Shown piece by piece: positions 1 to 9,659 of a DNA stretch of 35,328 bases. Source of the stretch: Bordetella parapertussis (GTDB lineage: Bacteria; Pseudomonadota; Gammaproteobacteria; Burkholderiales; Burkholderiaceae_B); the NCBI GenBank assembly GCA_945882005.1, contig CAMCWG010000002.1, positions 1 through 35,328 on the forward strand. The letters run 5' to 3'. A program made the position numbers and the translations under genes. Below the pieces are notes generated by a model. It searched no databases and was not told the origin of the DNA. It worked only from the letters and a program-made list of their open reading frames with translations. Numbering within the stretch: the first letter of the stretch is position 1; each line of letters begins with the position of its first letter.

Positions 1-39
1 GGCGTCAAGTTTTCTTTCCGGATCCCCTTGGCTTAGGCC

Positions 40-2406
40 TTACCGCTTCAACTTAGCAAACGCAGCAGCCATCGCACCTTGCCCAAGCGGTTCTGGTGCA
101 GCACCTTTATTTTGCTTGCCCGCAGCTTGTCCGCCACCAGAACGATTGCTAGAGGCGGGCGCACTTCCAGCGGTGCGTGGGGGTGGAGTCTCATCATTCA
201 AGCGCATCGTGAGTGCAATGCGCTTGCGCGGAATATCGACTTCCTGCACCCGAACTTGCACTGTCTGGCCAACACGCACAACATCACGCGGGTCAGAGAC
301 AAACTTTTCTGCAAGCGCCGAGATATGGACTAAGCCATCTTGATGCACGCCGATATCCACAAATGCGCCGAAGTTTGCGACGTTTGTGACGACCCCTTCA
401 AGCAGCATGCCAGGTAATAGATCGTTAAGTGTTTCAACACCTTCTTTAAAGGTCGCTGTTTTGAACTCGGGACGCGGATCACGGCCGGGTTTTTCTAGTT
501 CTAGCAAAATATCGCGTACAGTCGGCACACCAAACCGTTCATCGGTGAATTCCGAAGGCGAAAGACCTTTTAGCTTCTCGCGGTTACCAATGACTTCCTT
601 CATGTCTGCAGCGATTTTCTTCAAAATCCGCTCAACGACCGGATAAGCTTCTGGGTGGACAGAAGAGGCGTCTAGCGGATTGTCGCCATTTGGAATCTTC
701 AGGAAACCCGCTGCCTGCTCAAAGGCTTTTTCACCGAAGCGCGGGACTTCTTTGAGTGCGCTACGGTTTGGGAAGACACCTTTGGCGTCACGATACGAGA
801 CGATGTTTTTCGCTAAGGTGCTGTTAAGCCCAGACACGCGCGTCAAGAGCGCTGCAGAAGCGGTGTTTACATCGACGCCGACAGCATTCACGCAGTCCTC
901 AACAACGGCATCGAGCGACCGAGCTAACTCGCGCTGGTTGAGGTCGTGTTGGTATTGGCCGACTCCAATCGCTTTCGGCTCGATCTTTACGAGTTCTGCG
1001 AGGGGGTCTTGCAGACGACGTGCAATCGAGGCTGCACCCCGCAAGCTCACGTCCAGGTCGGGGAATTCAAGTGCGGCCAACTCGGACGCTGAATAGACCG
1101 AGGCTCCAGCTTCTGAGACCACGACGCGTGTCAGCTTTAAATCGGGTTGCGCGGCCATCAGGTCTGCGACGAGCTTTTCAGTTTCGCGTGAAGCGGTGCC
1201 GTTGCCGATGGCGACCAGTTCAATCTTGTGACGGCGCGCGATTGTGGCAAGCGTCGTCAGCGACCCCACGCGATCACGGCGCGGTTCAAAGGGATAAATG
1301 GTGGCTGTTTCAACGAGTTTGCCGGTGTGATCGATTGCGGCAACTTTCACGCCTGTACGAATGCCAGGGTCGAGCCCAAGCACGGCTTTAGGGCCCGCTG
1401 GCGCAGCCAGCAACAGGTCTTTGAGGTTTGCGGCAAACACGCGAATGGCTTCCGCTTCAGCGGTTTCACGCAGGCGTGTCAGCATTTCTGTTTCAAACAT
1501 CGTGAGCAGCTTGACGCGCCACGTCCAGCGCGCAACATCGGCGAGCCATTTTCCGCGTGGCGTTGGGGCTGCATCAAACAAGCCTTTTCCGAGCTCTAAG
1601 AACCGTGCCACCCGTTCTACGCAAGGGTGCGGTACGAGAATGTCTTGCGACGCTTCTATGCCAATGCGTAGTTCAAGCGCACCTTGTTGACGTCCACGCA
1701 ACATGGCAAGAATACGATGCGAGGGGAGGGTGCGAAGCGGTTCATTAAAGTCAAACCAGTCACGAAAGTTTGCGCCTTCGGCTTCCTTGCCGTCAGCTAC
1801 TTTTGAATACAAATAACCTTGTGTCCAGAGATGGTTGCGCATGTCCGCCAAGAGATCGGCATTTTCTGCATAACGCTCGGCCAGAATATCGCGGGCACCA
1901 TCGAGCGCAGCTTTCGGCTCGGTGATGCCAGCCTCTGCATTCAAATATTGTGCGGCTAGCGCCAGCGGATCGCATTGCAAGTCGGCCAGAATGCCGTCTG
2001 CCAAAGGCTCTAGCCCCGCTTCTCGGGCGATTTGCGCACGCGTGCGACGTTTGACCTTAAACGGCGCATAGAGATCTTCTAGGCGCTGTTTGGTGTCGGC
2101 TTGCTTGATGGCCAGTTCGAGTTCTGGTGTCAGTTTATTTTGTTCGGTGATTGAGCTCAAAATCGTTGCACGCCGATCTTCGAGGTCGCGCAAGTACAGC
2201 AGACGCGTGTCCAGGTTACGCAGCACAGTGTCGTCAAGCCCGCCCGTGGCTTCCTTACGATAGCGCGCAATAAACGGCACGGTTGCGCCGTCTTTCAGCA
2301 GGTCAATGACGGCTGCGACTTGTTGTGGACGAACACTTAACTCTTCTGCGAGCTGGGCAATGATGCGCAGTTCGGTGTCTGATGTGGCAGTACTTAAATC
2401 ACTCAT
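40..2406 (-). CDS. tex: Tex-family transcription accessory / S1 RNA-binding protein
   Basis: Tex is a cytoplasmic nucleic-acid-binding protein thought to act in transcription and RNA metabolism. The order of domains is the family order: helical Tex N-terminus with the motif [17 protein letters not shown], a YqgF/RNase H-like domain ([12 protein letters not shown]), tandem helix-hairpin-helix motifs (from about [15 protein letters not shown]), and a C-terminal S1 domain ([16 protein letters not shown] to [10 protein letters not shown]). A Pro/Ser/Gly-rich tail follows. I chose ATG 2406 (MSDLSTAT, 788 aa) because it fits the N-terminus of other Tex proteins as I recall them. An in-frame ATG at 2454 has a GGAGG at 2466-2470, 11 bases upstream, and would add 16 residues; it cannot be excluded. 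The gene is complete, with its TAA at 40-42, and is divergent from the helicase gene at 2512. Confidence 0.95.
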   Translation of the reverse strand: MSDLSTATSDTELRIIAQLAEELSVRPQQVAAVIDLLKDGATVPFIARYRKEATGGLDDTVLRNLDTRLLYLRDLEDRRATILSSITEQNKLTPELELAIKQADTKQRLEDLYAPFKVKRRTRAQIAREAGLEPLADGILADLQCDPLALAAQYLNAEAGITEPKAALDGARDILAERYAENADLLADMRNHLWTQGYLYSKVADGKEAEGANFRDWFDFNEPLRTLPSHRILAMLRGRQQGALELRIGIEASQDILVPHPCVERVARFLELGKGLFDAAPTPRGKWLADVARWTWRVKLLTMFETEMLTRLRETAEAEAIRVFAANLKDLLLAAPAGPKAVLGLDPGIRTGVKVAAIDHTGKLVETATIYPFEPRRDRVGSLTTLATIARRHKIELVAIGNGTASRETEKLVADLMAAQPDLKLTRVVVSEAGASVYSASELAALEFPDLDVSLRGAASIARRLQDPLAELVKIEPKAIGVGQYQHDLNQRELARSLDAVVEDCVNAVGVDVNTASAALLTRVSGLNSTLAKNIVSYRDAKGVFPNRSALKEVPRFGEKAFEQAAGFLKIPNGDNPLDASSVHPEAYPVVERILKKIAADMKEVIGNREKLKGLSPSEFTDERFGVPTVRDILLELEKPGRDPRPEFKTATFKEGVETLNDLLPGMLLEGVVTNVANFGAFVDIGVHQDGLVHISALAEKFVSDPRDVVRVGQTVQVRVQEVDIPRKRIALTMRLNDETPPPRTAGSAPASSNRSGGGQAAGKQNKGAAPEPLGQGAMAAAFAKLKR

Positions 2407-2511
2407 TTGATCAAACGCTTCTTGTAAGGCGACAAGCGGATGATTTTGCCACATGTGGAGATTGTCCTCCGTTCAAGCGGTATGATCCGCCATGCTTCGT
2501 TGGTATTTGAT

Positions 2512-4488
2512 ATGCAAGAACCCCTGATTTCCGAGATTTTTTCCTTAGATGGGCCGCTTGCGGCGATGTCACCAGGATTTCGTGTCCGGACGACACAAAT
2601 TGAGCTTGCGCAGGCCGTTGAACGCACGATTGCAGAGCGCTCGACCTTGATTGCCGAGGCAGGTACCGGTACAGGCAAGACCTGGGCGTATTTAGTGCCA
2701 GCGCTGCTTGGCGGCGGTAAAGTCTTAGTGTCAACAGGCACGCGTACCTTGCAGGATCAATTGTTTTCTCGGGATCTTCCTCGGGTGCGCGAAGCGCTTA
2801 GTATCCCGACCACAATTGCTTTGCTCAAAGGGCGGGGCAATTATGTGTGTCACTATCACCTTGAGCGACTTCAGGGCGAGGACCGGGCACTCAAATCCCG
2901 CGGCGAAGTGCATCAGTTGCGTAATATTCAGACGTTTGCCCAGCAAAGCGCCACGGGCGACCGGGCTGATCTGCCGAGCGTGCCGGAGGATGCAGAAATC
3001 TGGCAGCGGGTGACCTCCACACGCGAGAACTGCCTGGGTCAAGATTGCCCCAATGTGCGCGATTGTTTTGTATTGAGGGCGCGTCGCCAAGCACAGGAAG
3101 CCGATGTCGTTGTGATCAACCACGCCTTATTCATGGCGGATCTGATGCTGCGCGAAGAGGGTGTCACCGATTTATTGCCTGCGGCCGATACGGTCGTATT
3201 TGATGAAGCCCATCAGTTGCCCGACACGGCGACACGTTTTTTAGGCTCGAGTGTGTCGACCCATCAATTGCTGGATTTGGGGCGTTTGATTGAGACTGCA
3301 GGCTTGGCTCACGCACGTGAACTTACGAACTGGTCTGAGCAGGCGCGCGCGCTTGAGCAAGCTACGCGTGAGTTGCGGTTGAGTTGTGCTGCGCTAGAGA
3401 ACATGCCTTCACGTCGCGTGACGTTCGAGGCGTTTCCCGAGCCTGCAGCGTTTGATATCGCCCGCGATGCGTTGCAGACTTCGCTTGATGCGGTGGGTCA
3501 GTTGCTTTCAAGTGTTGAAGAGAAACATCCCGATCTTGCGACCGCTGCGCGTACGGCACGTGAGTTGGCTGAGCGATTAGCTGAGTGGGGGCAACCTGCA
3601 AGAGGCGTGCGCTCTGACGCTCAAGATCTGCATCAAATCGTTCGCTGGATTGAGTTGGGTCTTCATCATGTGCGGCTGCACGCGGCGCCCTTGTCTGTGG
3701 CGGAAGCCTTTTCTCGTTACCGCCAAGGTGGACAGGCCTGGATTTTTACCTCAGCAACCTTGTCGGTACATGGTGACTTTTCTCATTTCACCGAGAGGCT
3801 TGGTTTACAGAACGCTGAGACAGTGCGAATGGAGTCTCCCTTCGACTATGCCAAGCAAGCGATGCTGTTCGTACCGCAGAGCCTACCTGCACCACAGTCG
3901 TCAGAGTTCTTGCCAGCTTTCGTTGAGCAACTGATGCCACTTATTCAGGCGAGTCAGGGTGGTGCGTTGGTTCTATGTACAACCTTACGAGCGGTCGAAC
4001 GCGTGGCGGCCTTGTTGGCTGACGCCTATGATCGTGTGGGCTTGAGCTGGCCCATCATGCGCCAGGGTAACGGTACGCGACGCGATCTACTAGAGCGATT
4101 TCGAACACTCGACCATGCGGTGTTGGTGGGCAGTGCAAGTTTTTGGGAAGGCATCGATGTGGCGGGCGATCGCCTCACGCTGGTGGCTATCGATAAACTG
4201 CCGTTTGCCCCACCTGATGACCCGGTACTTGAGGCACGCTTGCGTGCGTGTCGCACCCGCGGCGGCAATCCTTTCATGGAATACCAATTGCCCGAGGCTG
4301 CCATTGCACTTAAGCAAGGGGCAGGACGTTTGATTCGCAGTGAGACGGACTGGGGGGTCTTGATGGTCGGAGATACGCGCCTAGTCGACAAGCCCTATGG
4401 CAAGCAACTCTGGCGCGGGTTGCCGCCGTTTACGCGTACCCGCGTACTTGAAGAGGCGGTCGAGTTCTTGGCCTTAAAACAGGCGTAG
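2512..4488 (+). CDS. DinG/YoaA-type ATP-dependent DNA helicase (XPD-like, Fe-S)
   Basis: Superfamily 2 helicase of the XPD/DinG group, expected to unwind DNA 5'-3' in repair or replication-stress responses. Visible motifs are Walker A (AEAGTGTGKTW, K56), four cysteines placed as in the 4Fe-4S domain (C113, C174, C179, C185), the DEAH box (VFDEAHQL, D231-H234), and C-terminal helicase motifs (FTSATLS, GSASFWEGIDV, GAGRLIRSETDWG). The start at 2512 (MQEPLISEIF) puts the N-terminus in register with E. coli YoaA as I recall it. In-frame ATGs at 2440 and 2482 exist; the first would overlap tex, and no start has a strong ribosome site. At 659 aa it is closer to YoaA than to the longer DinG. Its last 15 bases overlap the convergent bamD end. 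Confidence 0.92.
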   Translation: MQEPLISEIFSLDGPLAAMSPGFRVRTTQIELAQAVERTIAERSTLIAEAGTGTGKTWAYLVPALLGGGKVLVSTGTRTLQDQLFSRDLPRVREALSIPTTIALLKGRGNYVCHYHLERLQGEDRALKSRGEVHQLRNIQTFAQQSATGDRADLPSVPEDAEIWQRVTSTRENCLGQDCPNVRDCFVLRARRQAQEADVVVINHALFMADLMLREEGVTDLLPAADTVVFDEAHQLPDTATRFLGSSVSTHQLLDLGRLIETAGLAHARELTNWSEQARALEQATRELRLSCAALENMPSRRVTFEAFPEPAAFDIARDALQTSLDAVGQLLSSVEEKHPDLATAARTARELAERLAEWGQPARGVRSDAQDLHQIVRWIELGLHHVRLHAAPLSVAEAFSRYRQGGQAWIFTSATLSVHGDFSHFTERLGLQNAETVRMESPFDYAKQAMLFVPQSLPAPQSSEFLPAFVEQLMPLIQASQGGALVLCTTLRAVERVAALLADAYDRVGLSWPIMRQGNGTRRDLLERFRTLDHAVLVGSASFWEGIDVAGDRLTLVAIDKLPFAPPDDPVLEARLRACRTRGGNPFMEYQLPEAAIALKQGAGRLIRSETDWGVLMVGDTRLVDKPYGKQLWRGLPPFTRTRVLEEAVEFLALKQA

Positions 4489-5322
4489 TGGATTCCAGAC
4501 GCTGTAGCGATCTGGGAAACCTTCGCTAATTAACTTAGTCTTCGGGAAGTTTTGTAACAACACACGCTCTGCGTCGTCGCGCATGTCTTTCATGCCTAGC
4601 TTTTCGTAGGACTTCATCATCACGTAGAGTGCGACCTCGGCTGAAGGGACGCCTTGGAAGTCTGTGATGACAGTTTGTGCGCGATTGATCGCAGCAACGT
4701 AGGCGTACCGTTCGTAGTAGAAGCGCGCAACAGCGGCTTCGTTTTCCGCCATCGTGCCAACGAGCCACGCCATGCGCTTACGTGCATCAGGCGTGTAACG
4801 GCTGTCGGGGAATAGAGTGATGAGTTCGTTAAACGCAGCGTACGACTGACGCAATGCGCGTGGATCACGCTCACCTGGTTTTTGGCCGGTAATCGATGAG
4901 AAGGCGGCGCTTGGCGGTGTGAAGTTAATCAGACCCTTGAGATACAGCGCATAGTCCGTCACTGGACTGCCTGGGTATTGCTGCTGGAATCTGCCTAGGG
5001 TTGCGAGGGCAAGTTCGGGTTCTTTGTCTTTCCAGTAACAGTAAGCCAGGTTAATAAGCGATTGTTGCGCGTAAACACCAAAAGGGAAGCGTGATTCAAT
5101 CGCCAAAAAGCGTTCTTTTGCGACTCGCCAGTTGGCGCTGTTCATTTCGGTTTTGCCGTCCTGGAATAAGCGTTCAGCGTTCCAGTTTGAGGTGGGATCA
5201 TATTCAGGCTGGGTCGAGCCGCAGCCAGCAAGCGTAACCACAGCTAATGCCAGCAATAAGCGGCTGAGTAAGGCGGTGGCCCGCGAGGTCCAGAGCAAAG
5301 AAAAAGTGGGCAGACCCATCAC
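4474..5322 (-). CDS. bamD: Outer-membrane assembly lipoprotein BamD (ComL/YfiO)
   Basis: Lipoprotein of the BAM complex that inserts beta-barrel proteins into the outer membrane. The N-terminus is a lipoprotein signal with a lipobox LAGC (lipidated Cys34). The mature part has TPR-like helical repeats typical of BamD, for example LFQDGKTEMNSANWRVAKERF, split here at residues NW, and the conserved stretch DYALYLKGLINF. The length (282 aa) is slightly above the usual 245-270. The first codon is GTG at 5322, directly followed by ATG at 5319; AAGGAT lies 7 bases before the GTG, so either may be used. It is divergent from rluD, an arrangement shared by many proteobacteria, and convergent with the helicase gene with a 15-base tail overlap. 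Confidence 0.95.
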   Translation of the reverse strand: MMGLPTFSLLWTSRATALLSRLLLALAVVTLAGCGSTQPEYDPTSNWNAERLFQDGKTEMNSANWRVAKERFLAIESRFPFGVYAQQSLINLAYCYWKDKEPELALATLGRFQQQYPGSPVTDYALYLKGLINFTPPSAAFSSITGQKPGERDPRALRQSYAAFNELITLFPDSRYTPDARKRMAWLVGTMAENEAAVARFYYERYAYVAAINRAQTVITDFQGVPSAEVALYVMMKSYEKLGMKDMRDDAERVLLQNFPKTKLISEGFPDRYSVWNPLRLF

Positions 5323-5372
5323 AAAATGATCCTTGGTGTTAGCATTCTCTGCTGATTATAAGACGAGTCCCA

Positions 5373-6329
5373 ATGCCCGATACGCCTATTTCTGATGATG
5401 GTCTACCCGACGACGAACCCCAGCTGTTCCGGGTCACTGATAACCAAGCTCTAGAGCGGCTAGATAAGGTGCTGGCGCAGCTTGTTCCGCGCCACTCACG
5501 CAGTCGGTTGCAAACCTGGATTGAGCGCGGCCATGTGCTGGTGAATGGCAAGCCGGCCAAGATTCGTCAGACCTTGCATGAAGACGACTTGATTACGGTC
5601 TATGAGCAGGAGTCCCCTGAAGATCAAGCCTTTACGCCTGAGAAGATCGATTTTGAGATTATGGGCGAGAGCCCCGATTGGGTGGTCGTGAACAAGCCAG
5701 TCGGCCTTGTGACCCATCCGGGTGCTGGTAACTGGGGCGGTACGCTGCTTAACGGCTTACTCTACCGTTACCCGGAACTGGCGCATGTGGCGCGTGCCGG
5801 CATCGTGCACCGACTGGATAAGGATACCTCTGGTTTGCTCGTTGTCGCCCGTAATGAGGTGGCTCAGACACACTTAGTGCGGCAATTGCAGGCCCGCACC
5901 ATGGGGAGAGAATATCTGGCCTTGGCCCACGGCCGTATGTTGAGCGCCGGAACCGTGGATCGCCCCATCGGACGCGATCCACGTGTGCCAGTGCGCATGT
6001 CGGTCGAGCGTCCCAACGCACCCAAAGCTGCTATTACTCACTACAGCTTGTTACGCGGTGGCGAATATATGGATTCCAATATTTCAGAAGTGAGTTGTCG
6101 CCTGGAGACCGGCCGCACCCACCAGATCCGGGTCCACTTAGCGAGTCTTGGGCATCCTTTACTCGGAGATACCCAGTACGGCGGCCGGGTGCTCGGTGAC
6201 GCACATCGGCAAATGCTACATGCGTATCGCTTGCGGTTTGATGATCCGAGTACAGACACTGAAATGTCTTTTGTTGCGCCGGTTCCAGAGGATATGGAAA
6301 AGGTGCTCGAGGGGATCCAGTGGAAATAA
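5373..6329 (+). CDS. rluD: 23S rRNA pseudouridine synthase RluD
   Basis: RluA-family enzyme that makes pseudouridines in helix 69 of 23S rRNA (1911/1915/1917 in E. coli). An N-terminal S4 RNA-binding domain (ERLDKVLAQLVPRHSRSRL, about residues 28-90) precedes the catalytic domain with motif VHRLDKDTSGLLVV; the catalytic aspartate is D149. Further family motifs are PVGLVTHPG and TGRTHQIRVHL. The length (318 aa) is typical. ATG 5373 is the only good start, with weak GAG upstream. The pgeF start lies inside the last codons, so the two genes are translationally coupled, and the bamD/rluD/pgeF neighbourhood supports the RluD assignment over other RluA paralogues. Confidence 0.95.
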   Translation: MPDTPISDDGLPDDEPQLFRVTDNQALERLDKVLAQLVPRHSRSRLQTWIERGHVLVNGKPAKIRQTLHEDDLITVYEQESPEDQAFTPEKIDFEIMGESPDWVVVNKPVGLVTHPGAGNWGGTLLNGLLYRYPELAHVARAGIVHRLDKDTSGLLVVARNEVAQTHLVRQLQARTMGREYLALAHGRMLSAGTVDRPIGRDPRVPVRMSVERPNAPKAAITHYSLLRGGEYMDSNISEVSCRLETGRTHQIRVHLASLGHPLLGDTQYGGRVLGDAHRQMLHAYRLRFDDPSTDTEMSFVAPVPEDMEKVLEGIQWK

Positions 6330-7126
6330 AAGTAGCCCCCGATTTGCAGCTTGTTTTGCCACGCACCCCGTGGACAGGGGTGCAAATGTTTTGCACAACA
6401 AGGGCAGGTGGGGTGGGACGTGCTCCTTATGACAACTTCAATCTAGGCTTAGGCGCGGGGGATGTTCCAGAGGTTGTTCAAAAGAATCGACAGATCCTGC
6501 GTGGGTTGTTGCCATCTGATCCGGTTTGGCTCAATCAGGTACATGGGGTTCGGGTGATTGATGCCGATGACCCCACACAGTGCCAGGAGCAGGACGCAGC
6601 ACCGCACGCAGACGCGAGTGTGACGTCCCAATCCGGGCGTGTGCTGGCAGTGCTGACTGCCGATTGTCTATCTGTCGTCATTGCAGATGAGACAGGAAGC
6701 GTCGTGGGCGCGGCCCATGCTGGTTGGAAAGGTTTAGCGGGCGGGGTGCTTGAAGCCATGTTTGAACAGTTGCAGCATAAGCGGCAGCGCAAGGGTCTCA
6801 CAGACGGCTGCGCCTGGCGCGCATGGATTGGCCCCGGCATCGGCGCGCGCGCGTTTCAGGTTGGCGAAGACGTACGTCAGGCCTTTGGGCAGGATGGGGA
6901 TCCGAGCACAGGTTTATTCGTAGTTGATCCAATCGAGCTTGGTAAATGGCGTGCCGATTTGGCGGGTTTGGCTGAGCGGCGCTTATCTCGTCTTGGGATC
7001 CTGCAAGTCGAGCGAGCTGGTTGCTGTACCGTGACTGATCTGACAGAAGAGGGAGCTAAGAAATTCTTTTCCTATCGAAGGGATCGTCAGACGGGGCGCA
7101 TGGCAACACTCGTTTGGTTGGACTAA
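6320..7126 (+). CDS. pgeF: Peptidoglycan editing factor PgeF (YfiH/LACC1 family)
   Basis: YfiH/LACC1-family protein. Members are described as polyphenol oxidase-like or as purine-nucleoside-active enzymes, and E. coli PgeF prevents misincorporation into peptidoglycan precursors. The His-Cys-His metal site is visible: H75 in NQVHG, C116 in TADCLSVV and H133 in AAHAGWKG, plus the conserved IGPGIGARAFQVG. The start is GTG at 6320 (268 aa), overlapping rluD by 10 bases, with GAGGGG six bases upstream at the usual ribosome-site position. The genes are therefore coupled. A 7-bp hairpin occurs 43 bases into the gene (6363-6383), probably by chance. Confidence 0.93.
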   Translation: MEIKVAPDLQLVLPRTPWTGVQMFCTTRAGGVGRAPYDNFNLGLGAGDVPEVVQKNRQILRGLLPSDPVWLNQVHGVRVIDADDPTQCQEQDAAPHADASVTSQSGRVLAVLTADCLSVVIADETGSVVGAAHAGWKGLAGGVLEAMFEQLQHKRQRKGLTDGCAWRAWIGPGIGARAFQVGEDVRQAFGQDGDPSTGLFVVDPIELGKWRADLAGLAERRLSRLGILQVERAGCCTVTDLTEEGAKKFFSYRRDRQTGRMATLVWLD

Positions 7127-7139
7127 GCAAATCACCCAA

Positions 7140-7168
7140 TTGACAATCGTCATATTGCAGCGCACGAT
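7140..7168 (+). promoter_or_regulatory. Candidate sigma-70 promoter for phaC
   Basis: A perfect -35 box TTGACA lies at 7140-7145, just after the pgeF stop. At 17-base spacing the -10 box is CACGAT (7163-7168), only three of six matches, so the -10 assignment is weak. It would give phaC its own promoter separate from rluD-pgeF. The inverted repeat at 7155-7184 covers the -10 and probable start site, which is where a repressor would act. Confidence 0.4.
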
Positions 7169-7184
7169 TCTTATTGCGCTGCAA
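7155..7184. promoter_or_regulatory. Inverted repeat upstream of phaC, candidate PhaR operator
   Basis: Perfect 9-bp arms TTGCAGCGC (7155-7163) and GCGCTGCAA (7176-7184) separated by 12 bases. The arms are rich in TGC/GCA, as in PhaR-binding sites described in other PHB producers. No T-run follows, so it is not a typical terminator for pgeF. It sits 33 bases before the phaC start and the gene for PhaR is in the same cluster. Binding by PhaR is inference. Confidence 0.5.
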
Positions 7185-7217
7185 AATGAAGCCAATACCG
7201 TCCCATAGGATTTTGAA

Positions 7218-8840
7218 TTGAACTTTCCTTTCCCTGAGGGTTGGCAAATCCCAACCGGTGTGACTTCCGAGGCGCTCACAAAAATTCAGCATGACTTTAT
7301 GCAAGGTTGGCAGCAGCTTTCTCAGGATGCCGCGACCGGTCACTTGGCACCCATTAAAGACCGGCGTTTTGCAGCCCCCGCCTGGGCGAGTAGTCCGGCG
7401 CATTTGATGATGGCGCACCTATACCTTTTGTCAGCGAATGCGATGGACAAAATGGTCGAGTCGTCAGATGCAGCACCTGAGGTGAAAGAACGCTTGCAGT
7501 TTTCAGTGATGCAGTGGGTCGATGCGTTATCCCCTGCTAATTTCTTTGCGACGAATCCTGATGCGCAGGCCGCTCTCGTCGATTCGGGAGGCGAGAGCCT
7601 CGTCGCGGGTTTAAAGAATTTACTGTCCGATGTGCAGCGCGGGCGTATTAGTCAGACCGATGAAACAAAGTTTCAAGTCGGCGAGAACGTGGCAACCACG
7701 GCGGGTGCCGTGGTATTTCAGAACCGCTTCTTCCAGCTACTTCAATACGCGCCAAGCACCGCAACGGTATTTCAGCGTCCGATCTTATTAGTGCCACCGT
7801 GCATCAACAAGTTTTATATTTTGGATCTGCAGCCCGAAAACTCGTTTGTACGCCATGCTGTAGAGCAAGGCTTTACGGTTTTTCTGATGTCGTGGCGCAA
7901 CCCCTTGGAAAAAGATCAAGATGGTATTGAGCGCGCAACTTGGGATGATTATCTAGAAGAGGGCGTTCTTAAAGCGATCGAAGTCACACGTGAAGTCTCT
8001 GGTCAAAAGCAGATCAATGCGCTGGGCTTCTGCGTGGGTGGCACGATACTAGCTACTGCGTTGGCGGTTGCAGCTGCGCGGGGTGAGCAGCCTGTCTCTG
8101 CGTTAACCATGTTGACCTCAATGGTTGATTTCAAAGACACCGGAGCGCTAGGTGTTTTCGTCGATGAGCAACACGCCAAGATGCGTGAGCAGCAGATTGG
8201 TCAGGGCGGTTTGATGTCTGCGCGCGAGCTCGGGGCAACATTCTCATTTTTGCGTCCGAATGAATTAGTGTGGAACTACGTTGTTTCCAACTACTTGAAG
8301 GGTGAAACGCCAGCAGCATTTGATTTGCTGTTCTGGAACGGCGACAGTACGAATCTGCCTGGACCGTTTTTCACCTGGTATTTTCGCAACACCTACCTTG
8401 AGAATAAGCTGCGAGCACCCAACAAGCTAATCTGTTGTGGCGAGCGGATCGATCTGCGTAAGCTGAGTATGTCGACCTATATTTACGCTTCTCGGGAAGA
8501 TCATATTGTTCCCTGGCGTTCTGCGTTCGCCTCAATGTCGCTATTCTCAGGTAAGAACCGTTTTGTGCTGGGTGCCTCCGGGCATATCGCCGGGGTGATT
8601 AATCCGCCCGCCAAGAAAAAGCGTAATTACTGGGTAGCGACCGAGACGTCCTCGCATACCGATCCAGCCAAATGGGAAGCGCAGGCGACGGAAGTAGCCG
8701 GTAGTTGGTGGCCCGATTGGTATGAATGGTTAGCGGTCCACAGTGGCAAGAAGGTCAAGACAGCCAAGTCGCTAGGCAACACAAAGCACAACGTGATCGA
8801 GGCAGCGCCTGGGTCCTATGTAAAGGTCAGAGCAGTTTAG
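7218..8840 (+). CDS. phaC: Class I poly(3-hydroxyalkanoate) synthase PhaC
   Basis: Polymerises (R)-3-hydroxyacyl-CoA, mainly 3-hydroxybutyryl-CoA, into PHA on the granule surface. The lipase-like box is LGFCVGG with nucleophile C272; D428 (SREDHIVPW) and H456 (GASGHIAGV) complete the triad. The D-to-H spacing of 28 is the same as in the Ralstonia eutropha enzyme (D480, H508). The characteristic LVPPCINKFYILDLQPENS segment is present. The start is a TTG at 7218 with AGGA seven bases upstream; no ATG gives a full N-terminal domain. At 540 aa it is somewhat shorter than the 589 aa R. eutropha PhaC, the difference being at the N-terminus. It is followed by phaB and phaR; no phaA lies between phaC and phaB. 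Confidence 0.95.
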   Translation: MNFPFPEGWQIPTGVTSEALTKIQHDFMQGWQQLSQDAATGHLAPIKDRRFAAPAWASSPAHLMMAHLYLLSANAMDKMVESSDAAPEVKERLQFSVMQWVDALSPANFFATNPDAQAALVDSGGESLVAGLKNLLSDVQRGRISQTDETKFQVGENVATTAGAVVFQNRFFQLLQYAPSTATVFQRPILLVPPCINKFYILDLQPENSFVRHAVEQGFTVFLMSWRNPLEKDQDGIERATWDDYLEEGVLKAIEVTREVSGQKQINALGFCVGGTILATALAVAAARGEQPVSALTMLTSMVDFKDTGALGVFVDEQHAKMREQQIGQGGLMSARELGATFSFLRPNELVWNYVVSNYLKGETPAAFDLLFWNGDSTNLPGPFFTWYFRNTYLENKLRAPNKLICCGERIDLRKLSMSTYIYASREDHIVPWRSAFASMSLFSGKNRFVLGASGHIAGVINPPAKKKRNYWVATETSSHTDPAKWEAQATEVAGSWWPDWYEWLAVHSGKKVKTAKSLGNTKHNVIEAAPGSYVKVRAV

Positions 8841-8851
8841 TGTGGTGCCAA

Positions 8852-8866
8852 GCCGAGGATCTCGGC
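8852..8866 (+). other. Short perfect hairpin between phaC and phaB
   Basis: GCCGAG (8852-8857) and CTCGGC (8861-8866) form a 6-bp stem with a 3-base loop, between the phaC stop and the phaB ribosome site (GGGAG, about 8870-8874). No T-run follows. It could be an mRNA-processing or stability element that uncouples phaC from phaB expression; this is speculative. Confidence 0.35.
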
Positions 8867-8880
8867 AAAGGGAGAAGACG

Positions 8881-9618
8881 ATGAGTACAAAGATTGCTTA
8901 CGTAACTGGCGGTATGGGTGGCATCGGTACCGCGATTTGTCAAAGACTGTCTAAAGAAGGTATGACTGTGATCGCCGGTTGCGGCCCGAGCCGTGATCAT
9001 CAGCAATGGATTGAGGAGCAGGCAGCGTTGGGTTATACATTTTACGCCTCGGTCGGTAACGTTTCCGATTGGGAGTCCTGCTCGGCAGCCTTTAAGAAAG
9101 TACGCGACGATCATGGTCCGGTCGATATCTTGGTAAACAACGCAGGAATTACGCGCGACGGCGTTTTTCGTAAGATGACTGCGGATGACTGGCGCGCCGT
9201 GATGGATACAAACTTGAATAGTTTGTTTAACGTGACGAAACAAGTCATCGATGGCATGGCGGATCGTGGGTTTGGCCGCATCATCAATATCAGTTCCGTG
9301 AACGGTCAAAAAGGCCAGTTTGGTCAGTGTAATTACGCGACGGCAAAAGCTGGTATTCATGGTTTTACAATGTCTTTGGCTCTTGAGGTTGCGAGCAAAG
9401 GCGTGACGGTGAATACCGTGTCGCCTGGTTATATCGGTACCGATATGGTTCGTGCGATTCGGCCGGATGTGCTTGAAAAAATCGTGGCGACTATTCCTGT
9501 CAAGCGTCTGGGACGTCCTGAAGAAATCGCTTCGATCGTCGCCTGGATCGCCTCGGAAGAATCAGGGTTTTCAACGGGGGCAGACTTCTCTTTGAACGGT
9601 GGTTTGCATATGGGCTAA
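8881..9618 (+). CDS. phaB: Acetoacetyl-CoA reductase PhaB
   Basis: Short-chain dehydrogenase that reduces acetoacetyl-CoA to (R)-3-hydroxybutyryl-CoA with NADPH, supplying PhaC. Nucleotide motif TGGMGGIG at residues 9-16, NNAG segment in ILVNNAGITRDG, and catalytic Y152 and K156 (NYATAKAG). PhaB-type features are the QxxxFGQ-like stretch GQKGQFGQCNYA and the C-terminal SLNGGLHMG. The start ATG 8881 (245 aa) has GGGAG upstream; an upstream GTG at 8842 would only add residues unlike the family. It lies 40 bases after phaC and 41 before phaR. Confidence 0.95.
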   Translation: MSTKIAYVTGGMGGIGTAICQRLSKEGMTVIAGCGPSRDHQQWIEEQAALGYTFYASVGNVSDWESCSAAFKKVRDDHGPVDILVNNAGITRDGVFRKMTADDWRAVMDTNLNSLFNVTKQVIDGMADRGFGRIINISSVNGQKGQFGQCNYATAKAGIHGFTMSLALEVASKGVTVNTVSPGYIGTDMVRAIRPDVLEKIVATIPVKRLGRPEEIASIVAWIASEESGFSTGADFSLNGGLHMG

Positions 9619-9659
9619 GCCCAAGGTAGTAAAAATTAAAACAAGTATTGGGGAAAGTA

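Noticed and set aside
6363..6383. 7-bp hairpin GCACCCC/GGGGTGC early in pgeF
   Set aside because: It is within conserved coding sequence, short, and has no further regulatory signs; probably chance.
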